A stretch of DNA of 8,397 nucleotides from SKKC01 sp046542845. Lineage in GTDB: Bacteria > Spirochaetota > Spirochaetia > DSM-27196 > SKKC01. Positions 4,116 to 8,397 of this stretch are shown in pieces (the stretch's first letter is position 1; each line of letters opens with the position of its first letter). The stretch lies in contig JBKHAN010000092.1 of NCBI GenBank assembly GCA_046542845.1, positions 1-8,397 on the forward strand, read 5' to 3'. Below the pieces are notes generated by a model, which saw nothing but the letters and a program-made list of their open reading frames with translations, had not been told where the DNA came from and did not search any database. Position numbers and translations under genes: made by a program.

Positions 4116-7100
4116 GACCAAAGCCCATGCGAAACGCAGTACCTGCTTCAACGTCTGATGAAATGAACCAGAGCTGCGCCTCGGTATACAGTGAGTACGT
4201 GTTGAACATGCGCCACTCCGGCACTCGAACAATTGGAAACTCGAGCTGCCCGAGCATCCCCGCAAGCACCAGCCCTTCGTCGGTGAACTCGATGGTATCT
4301 TCACTCATGGTGTAATACGAGAAGTTCGCCCCGAGAGCGACCGCCGCTGAAAGCCACTCGTAGTCCGGACCCAGGAAGAAGCTCGCCGGAATCTGCGCAA
4401 CATTCGCTATAAGTTTGGTACCGAGCACCAGGCCCGAAAAGCGCCCGGGTGGCGACAGGCCCACCTGGCCCTGTATGCGCACGTTATCGTCGAAGAAGGT
4501 CAGTCCTGCTCCGGCATCCCAGTAGGTCGCGCCGAGCACGCTCGCGTCCAGGTACAAGCCCTGTATAAAGGCAGGAACCTCGTAGCGTGACTTGTCGCCG
4601 GCTCGCAGGGCCACAGCCACGTCGGCGAGCATATTATCGTCTCCGGTAGCTCCGACCACGGTAATCTCGTTGCTGAACCGTTCCCGCTCACCCGGGGCAA
4701 TAAGCCGGACGACGGGTGGCTGTTCGTCTATCGTGACGCTGTGGCGGCGGGTTACCACCGATCCATCGGCAAAACTCGCCCGCACGACCAGATTCAACCT
4801 TCCGTCGGTCAGTTCGGTTGTTTCGATGCGGTAACGCCAGTCTTCAGTCCCCTGCGCCTGCTCCCAGCTCTCTCCATTGTCGCGACTGACCTCAACGCGA
4901 ACGACTTCGTGCCGTGACAGGATGTCCTCGCGCTCGCGCCGCGTCTGTCGATCATCACCCTCCGGCAGTTCTACCCGGTAATCGGCAGTTCCAGTGAGAA
5001 ACGGGCGGTCCCGCACGTAGTCGAGAAATGCAGGGCTGTCGATCGATATCGATGGGCCGTTGCCGGCGAACGAAATCACAGTTTCATCGCCAGTAGCATC
5101 GGCATGCAAGGAGAGCGAAACCTCACCATCCGCAAGCTGGTCACTGTTCAACACGAAGGAACTTCGCCCACGCGAGTCAACTTCCAGGACTTCTGCCGGA
5201 CGCCCGTCGACATGGAGTGTCAGTGGTCCTGAATCCGGCGGTGCGAGAGCGAGCCCCTGTACGCTTCCTGCGTGACTGCTGCCATCCTCAGGAAGGACGA
5301 TCGTCGGACCAGGCACTTCGTCCACCTCGGGAACTGTCACCGTTCGCGAGGCGTAATTGACGTTACCGGCGAGGTCGTCCGCTTCCACGAGCAATGCGTA
5401 TCTTCCGGGCTCCATCGTACGCGTATCAATCGCGTACACGAAAGGTCCGCACTCGCGAAACTCGGTCAGTACCTCGGGGAGGCTTTCAGAGTCAACGTGT
5501 TGCAGAATTATCCGTATGGACTGAATGTTGCAGTCGGCGATGCGCCCGTCCACGATAAGGGTCGCACCCGCCTGCTCTCCATCGACAGGAGATGAGAGCT
5601 CGATGCCCGGTTTCGCGTTGTCCACGTTTATGATCGTGGCGAGTATACCGGCATCGCCTGCGGTATCGTACGCTCGGACCAGGAGCGAATGAGTCGCGTC
5701 GTCGAGGAGACTCGAATCGACGTTTATCGACCACTCCTCGGTCCCTTCAGCACGCCGAAAACTCGCACCGCTGTCGAGGCTTACCCATACCGACTCTATG
5801 CCGTTCGGGTCGTCGGCAGTACCGTCAAGCCGCACCGTGCCACTCGAGAAATCGTCGATCGCCGGGCGTGCGAGTTCAACGACAGGCTCGCTTCGCGATA
5901 TCACAATACGTCGGGTAATGGTATCGCTTGGTGTACCCCCAATGTCGTACCCGGTGAACGACACTGAATACTCGCCGTCGGGATAGTCCGACAGGTCACG
6001 CGAAAAATCAAAGAGTCCGTCGGTCTGTATTCGGACCGGCTCTGAGCCGCTGATCGCGACTTCGATTTCTTCCGGGCGGTCGTCGTCGAGAACGACACCG
6101 GATACCCGGAGCTCGTCTCGTACGGCCTGACCATTCTCCGGGACCTGTAGAATCAGCTCAGGCACATCGGCAGCTTCGTCGGTGTTGAGCTCGAAGCGTT
6201 GTTCAGACACAAGACCGGCGTGAGTCGTCACACGGAACACCACATCGTTCTCGATATCGGTAGCCGAGATCTGCCGGGTTAAAAGCCGGTCGACGCTCAG
6301 CTCGACCCACTCGCTACTTCCCGGATCCCGTGCCTCGATCGCATGTATTCCCTGAAGATCGTTCGCGACCGCTACTACCGTATTGCGCCCGTTTATCACG
6401 TCGTCGTCGGTGGGCGATACGAGGGCGAACTCAGGCACCAGCCTGTCGACAATGAACGGGACCTGGATAGAGGCCCGCGTACCCGTAGCGTTTGTCGCCT
6501 CGACCTCGAGGTACGCTCGACCGCTATCCTCCGGCAGCACCGGTTCGAGCGTGTACACCCCAGGTGAATCCGGGTCTGCTACCGTGCCGACAACCCAGCT
6601 GCCTTCCGTCTCTCCGATGACGACTCTGCTTCGGACCTGTGTAATATCAAGGCTGTCTTCTACCGCTACGTCAAACTCATCTATCTCCTCGAACCTTCCG
6701 TCGACGAGCTCACCGGGCACCGCGATCTCTGGAAGCGCCACACCGGGCACTCTGCGGTCCCAGTCCGAAGCGACCCGCGCATCGCGCTGTCGTTCGACCT
6801 CCGTCCTCGACCCGGCCTGTTCTTCATCATCCGGGGGAAGCTGGGCGTAGAACCCGCTGATCTCCACGGTCCGCTCGAGCTCGTTGACCCACTGTATCGT
6901 GTAGTCCACCAGGCCAGGCTCATTCGATCGAGGCAGGCTGATGGAGAACGACCCGTCGTCGGCAATGCTTTCGGTTGAACTTCGATCGCCTATGGTGACA
7001 TTCAGACGCCCCGAAACAGTACCGTCCACGAACCCGGTAATACTCGCCTGTTCGCGCGCCTCGAGCGTGAACCCCGCCTCGTAGGCGGAATCCTGCTCGC

Positions 7101-8397
7101 CGACGACAATACGGTCGAGCTGTAGATCGGGTAGCGGCGTCGCAACGGTAAAGCGCACGCGATTCTCGCTTCCCCGGACGCCGTGACGGTCGATCGCGTA
7201 ATAGGTGATCTCGTGTCGGCCGGGATCGAGTTCGGCGAGGGGTACGAGGAAGGACTGACTGACCGGAACCTGTATCGACTCCCCGCCGTTGACGCTGTAC
7301 TCGAGCGCGACCACTCCGTCGTCGTCGGACACGTGCCCGGCGAATACCGGCTGCTCGGTGAGTGCCCCTTCACTCGGAGTAAGCCGATGTACACGCGGCT
7401 CATCTCCATCAGGATCCAGGGGCATGCGAAGACGCTCCGTGTGCTCATTACCTGCAACGTCGCGAACGGTAAAATCCGCGGTCAAGCGCCCTCGCGCGCC
7501 GGGTTCAAGATCAACCGCGAGCGTCCAGAACGGATCACCCGGGGTAAGCGGTATCTCACCGGACTGTCCGGTACTGAGGCTGTAGGACAAAGAATCGACA
7601 CCCACCGCGTCGCTCACGCGACCAGCGGCCCTGAACTGTGCGTCAATGCGATCGCTTTCAGTCGGGTACAGAACATCGATATCGGGAGCTTCGGTATCGA
7701 CAAAGAACAGGAGCGGAGTGGTCCCGCTTCGGCCAGTGGCATCCTCTGCGACGAGGTTCCAGACCTGCGCGCCCTGCGCGAGTTCCCGCGGGTCTATGCG
7801 GAAGGAAAACGTGTGGGGGTCGCGGCCCCTGAGGCGAAACTCCTCCCGCTCGCCGTCGCGGTCGAGCACGAGCGACGTTACACCGTTCGCGTCGTCGATC
7901 GTGCCCTCGACGGTGGTCGGTCTGGTGACAAAAAAGCCACCCTCGTGCGAGGTGAGTTCAAGCGTTGGCGCGGCCGTGTCTATCCGGAACCGCACCGATT
8001 CGGGGACGCCCGCGAGACCGTTGTTGTCTACCGCGCGAACCGTGACCGTATGTTCACCGTCTTCGAGTGTGCCCACAGGAATCCGCGCGGACCAGAACTC
8101 CGCGCCCTCGGCCCGCACGAAGCGACCATCGTTTATCTGCACTTCCACAGAGTCGACCCGCTCGTTATCGGTCGCGGTCCCGACTACAAAGAGCTCCTCG
8201 GTCGAACGCTGAAGCGGCTGCGGATACAGAACGTTCACCAGGGGCAAATCGCTCTCGGGGTCGACGAAGATATTATACGGCCCGCCTATACCCTCGTTTC
8301 CCGCGGCGTCTCTCGCCCTCACGAGAATGTTGTACATGCCGGGATCGAGATCCGACACGTCTATCGTGTGCTCCCAGTTGGCCGTACCGTCGACCGG
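4096..8397 (-). CDS. Giant Ig-like repeat envelope protein with C-terminal outer-membrane beta-barrel-like domain (5' end outside the window)
   Basis: At least 1433 codons are open to the right edge; the first in-window codons (WEHTIDVSDLDPG) are already mid-module, so the N-terminus and any signal peptide lie outside. A candidate GTG at 8358 is an internal Val codon, not a start. About twelve bacterial Ig-like modules of 85-110 residues follow one another. They share the pattern PxVxxxxPxxG, then a GxAxDDxG turn, then a Trp, then LxDGxHxLxVRAxDxxG, which fits the bacterial Ig family often called Big_7. A charged linker splits the array at 6724-6822. The last module is only half length (4564-4689) and leads into a domain of about 155 residues with about eight amphipathic strands and a terminal Phe (RTNVF), as in outer-membrane barrels. 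The protein is strongly acidic and has only two cysteines, both in one module. It is probably an envelope stalk or surface structure; ligand unknown. No catalytic motif is seen. The gene is convergent with the two-component/PepSY group. Confidence 0.88.
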   Translation of the reverse strand, partial: PVDGTANWEHTIDVSDLDPGMYNILVRARDAAGNEGIGGPYNIFVDPESDLPLVNVLYPQPLQRSTEELFVVGTATDNERVDSVEVQINDGRFVRAEGAEFWSARIPVGTLEDGEHTVTVRAVDNNGLAGVPESVRFRIDTAAPTLELTSHEGGFFVTRPTTVEGTIDDANGVTSLVLDRDGEREEFRLRGRDPHTFSFRIDPRELAQGAQVWNLVAEDATGRSGTTPLLFFVDTEAPDIDVLYPTESDRIDAQFRAAGRVSDAVGVDSLSYSLSTGQSGEIPLTPGDPFWTLAVDLEPGARGRLTADFTVRDVAGNEHTERLRMPLDPDGDEPRVHRLTPSEGALTEQPVFAGHVSDDDGVVALEYSVNGGESIQVPVSQSFLVPLAELDPGRHEITYYAIDRHGVRGSENRVRFTVATPLPDLQLDRIVVGEQDSAYEAGFTLEAREQASITGFVDGTVSGRLNVTIGDRSSTESIADDGSFSISLPRSNEPGLVDYTIQWVNELERTVEISGFYAQLPPDDEEQAGSRTEVERQRDARVASDWDRRVPGVALPEIAVPGELVDGRFEEIDEFDVAVEDSLDITQVRSRVVIGETEGSWVVGTVADPDSPGVYTLEPVLPEDSGRAYLEVEATNATGTRASIQVPFIVDRLVPEFALVSPTDDDVINGRNTVVAVANDLQGIHAIEARDPGSSEWVELSVDRLLTRQISATDIENDVVFRVTTHAGLVSEQRFELNTDEAADVPELILQVPENGQAVRDELRVSGVVLDDDRPEEIEVAISGSEPVRIQTDGLFDFSRDLSDYPDGEYSVSFTGYDIGGTPSDTITRRIVISRSEPVVELARPAIDDFSSGTVRLDGTADDPNGIESVWVSLDSGASFRRAEGTEEWSINVDSSLLDDATHSLLVRAYDTAGDAGILATIINVDNAKPGIELSSPVDGEQAGATLIVDGRIADCNIQSIRIILQHVDSESLPEVLTEFRECGPFVYAIDTRTMEPGRYALLVEADDLAGNVNYASRTVTVPEVDEVPGPTIVLPEDGSSHAGSVQGLALAPPDSGPLTLHVDGRPAEVLEVDSRGRSSFVLNSDQLADGEVSLSLHADATGDETVISFAGNGPSISIDSPAFLDYVRDRPFLTGTADYRVELPEGDDRQTRREREDILSRHEVVRVEVSRDNGESWEQAQGTEDWRYRIETTELTDGRLNLVVRASFADGSVVTRRHSVTIDEQPPVVRLIAPGERERFSNEITVVGATGDDNMLADVAVALRAGDKSRYEVPAFIQGLYLDASVLGATYWDAGAGLTFFDDNVRIQGQVGLSPPGRFSGLVLGTKLIANVAQIPASFFLGPDYEWLSAAVALGANFSYYTMSEDTIEFTDEGLVLAGMLGQLEFPIVRVPEWRMFNTYSLYTEAQLWFISSDVEAGTAFRMGFGLRTNVF
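4099..4563 (-). other. C-terminal beta-barrel-like domain of the giant protein
   Basis: The final 155 residues differ from the Ig modules: rich in Gly, Ala, Leu and aromatics, with alternating hydrophobic residues. About eight strands can be drawn: GLYLDASVLGAT, WDAGAGLTFF, NVRIQGQVGLS, FSGLVLGTKLIANV, LSAAVALGANFSYYTM, GLVLAGMLGQLEF, TYSLYTEAQLWFIS and TAFRMGFGLRTNVF. The C-terminal Phe and alternating last strand match the signal recognised by the outer-membrane barrel assembly machinery. Size suggests an 8-stranded OmpA/OmpW-type barrel, smaller than the roughly 12-stranded autotransporter unit. Inferred from pattern only. Confidence 0.55.
4564..8397 (-). repeat. Tandem Ig-like protein modules of the giant envelope protein
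   Basis: Approximate module limits by eye, reading 5' to 3' on the minus strand: partial 8397-8260; 8259-7978; 7971-7696; 7689-7408; 7395-7111; irregular 7110-6823; charged linker 6822-6724; irregular 6711-6415; 6408-6154; 6144-5869; 5859-5590; 5583-5299 (holds both cysteines); 5283-5029; 5028-4696 (longer, with a basic/acidic insert QTRREREDILSR); half module 4689-4564. The modules are diverged at DNA level, with no long identical repeats noticed, so the array is old rather than recently amplified. Boundaries are uncertain by about 5 residues; the two irregular modules are the least secure. Confidence 0.65.

Noticed and set aside
6383..6850. Ser/Thr-rich plus-strand ORFs inside the giant gene, here and at 7646-8212
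   Set aside because: Ser/Thr/Arg-rich composition is the usual antisense shadow of an acidic GC-rich gene; no start signals or domains are visible.
8356..8358. GTG at 8358 as the start of the giant minus-strand gene
   Set aside because: The frame stays open to the window edge and the upstream codons continue the Ig module (WEHTID before VSDLDPG), so this is an internal Val and the gene begins outside the window.
4096..8397. Giant protein as a classical autotransporter adhesin or a secreted protease
   Set aside because: The C-terminal domain is too short for a 12-stranded translocator, and no catalytic triad, metal-binding motif or beta-helix passenger repeats were seen.

Overview
The window comes from a GC-rich, double-membrane bacterium. 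The outer membrane is inferred from a large protein that ends in a beta-barrel-like domain with a C-terminal Phe, and from an exported PepSY-like protein next to a sensor kinase. The long, acidic Ig-repeat protein with a small C-terminal barrel looks most like a free-living spirochaete (Spirochaetota), but this placement is from memory of protein style and is only moderately secure. No tRNA, rRNA, CRISPR array or transposase was seen.

Layout. At the left edge (69 to 1, minus strand) lie the first codons of an ABC-transporter ATPase. An AT-rich junction of about 60 bp follows, then the C-terminal part of a family-20 glycoside hydrolase (beta-N-acetylhexosaminidase) that has lost its N-terminal half and is read as a pseudogene (130-963, plus). 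Next is a two-component system: an OmpR/PhoB-family response regulator (1062-1772) overlapping by 8 bp a membrane histidine kinase (1765-3201). After a 97-bp gap comes a small exported PepSY-like protein (3299-3844). That gap carries a TTTACA-type repeat in 11-bp phase, the geometry of an OmpR/PhoB operator, just upstream of a candidate -10.

The 3845-4095 stretch holds a perfect 12-bp hairpin and a doubtful 79-codon ORF. From the right edge to 4096, on the minus strand and convergent with the rest, runs a very large gene: at least 1433 codons, with its 5' end outside the window. It encodes about a dozen bacterial Ig-like modules followed by a C-terminal domain of about 155 residues that looks like a small outer-membrane beta-barrel.

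How it may work together. The kinase, regulator and PepSY protein read as one envelope-sensing unit in which the phosphorylated regulator would drive the PepSY gene through the phased repeats. The giant Ig/barrel protein is probably a cell-envelope stalk or surface structure. Nothing in the sequence ties it directly to the two-component system beyond adjacency. The most distinctive items are the phased operator, the Ig-stalk plus small-barrel architecture, Asp-box-like hairpins inside Ig modules, and the kinase's non-canonical ATP-binding G1 box.
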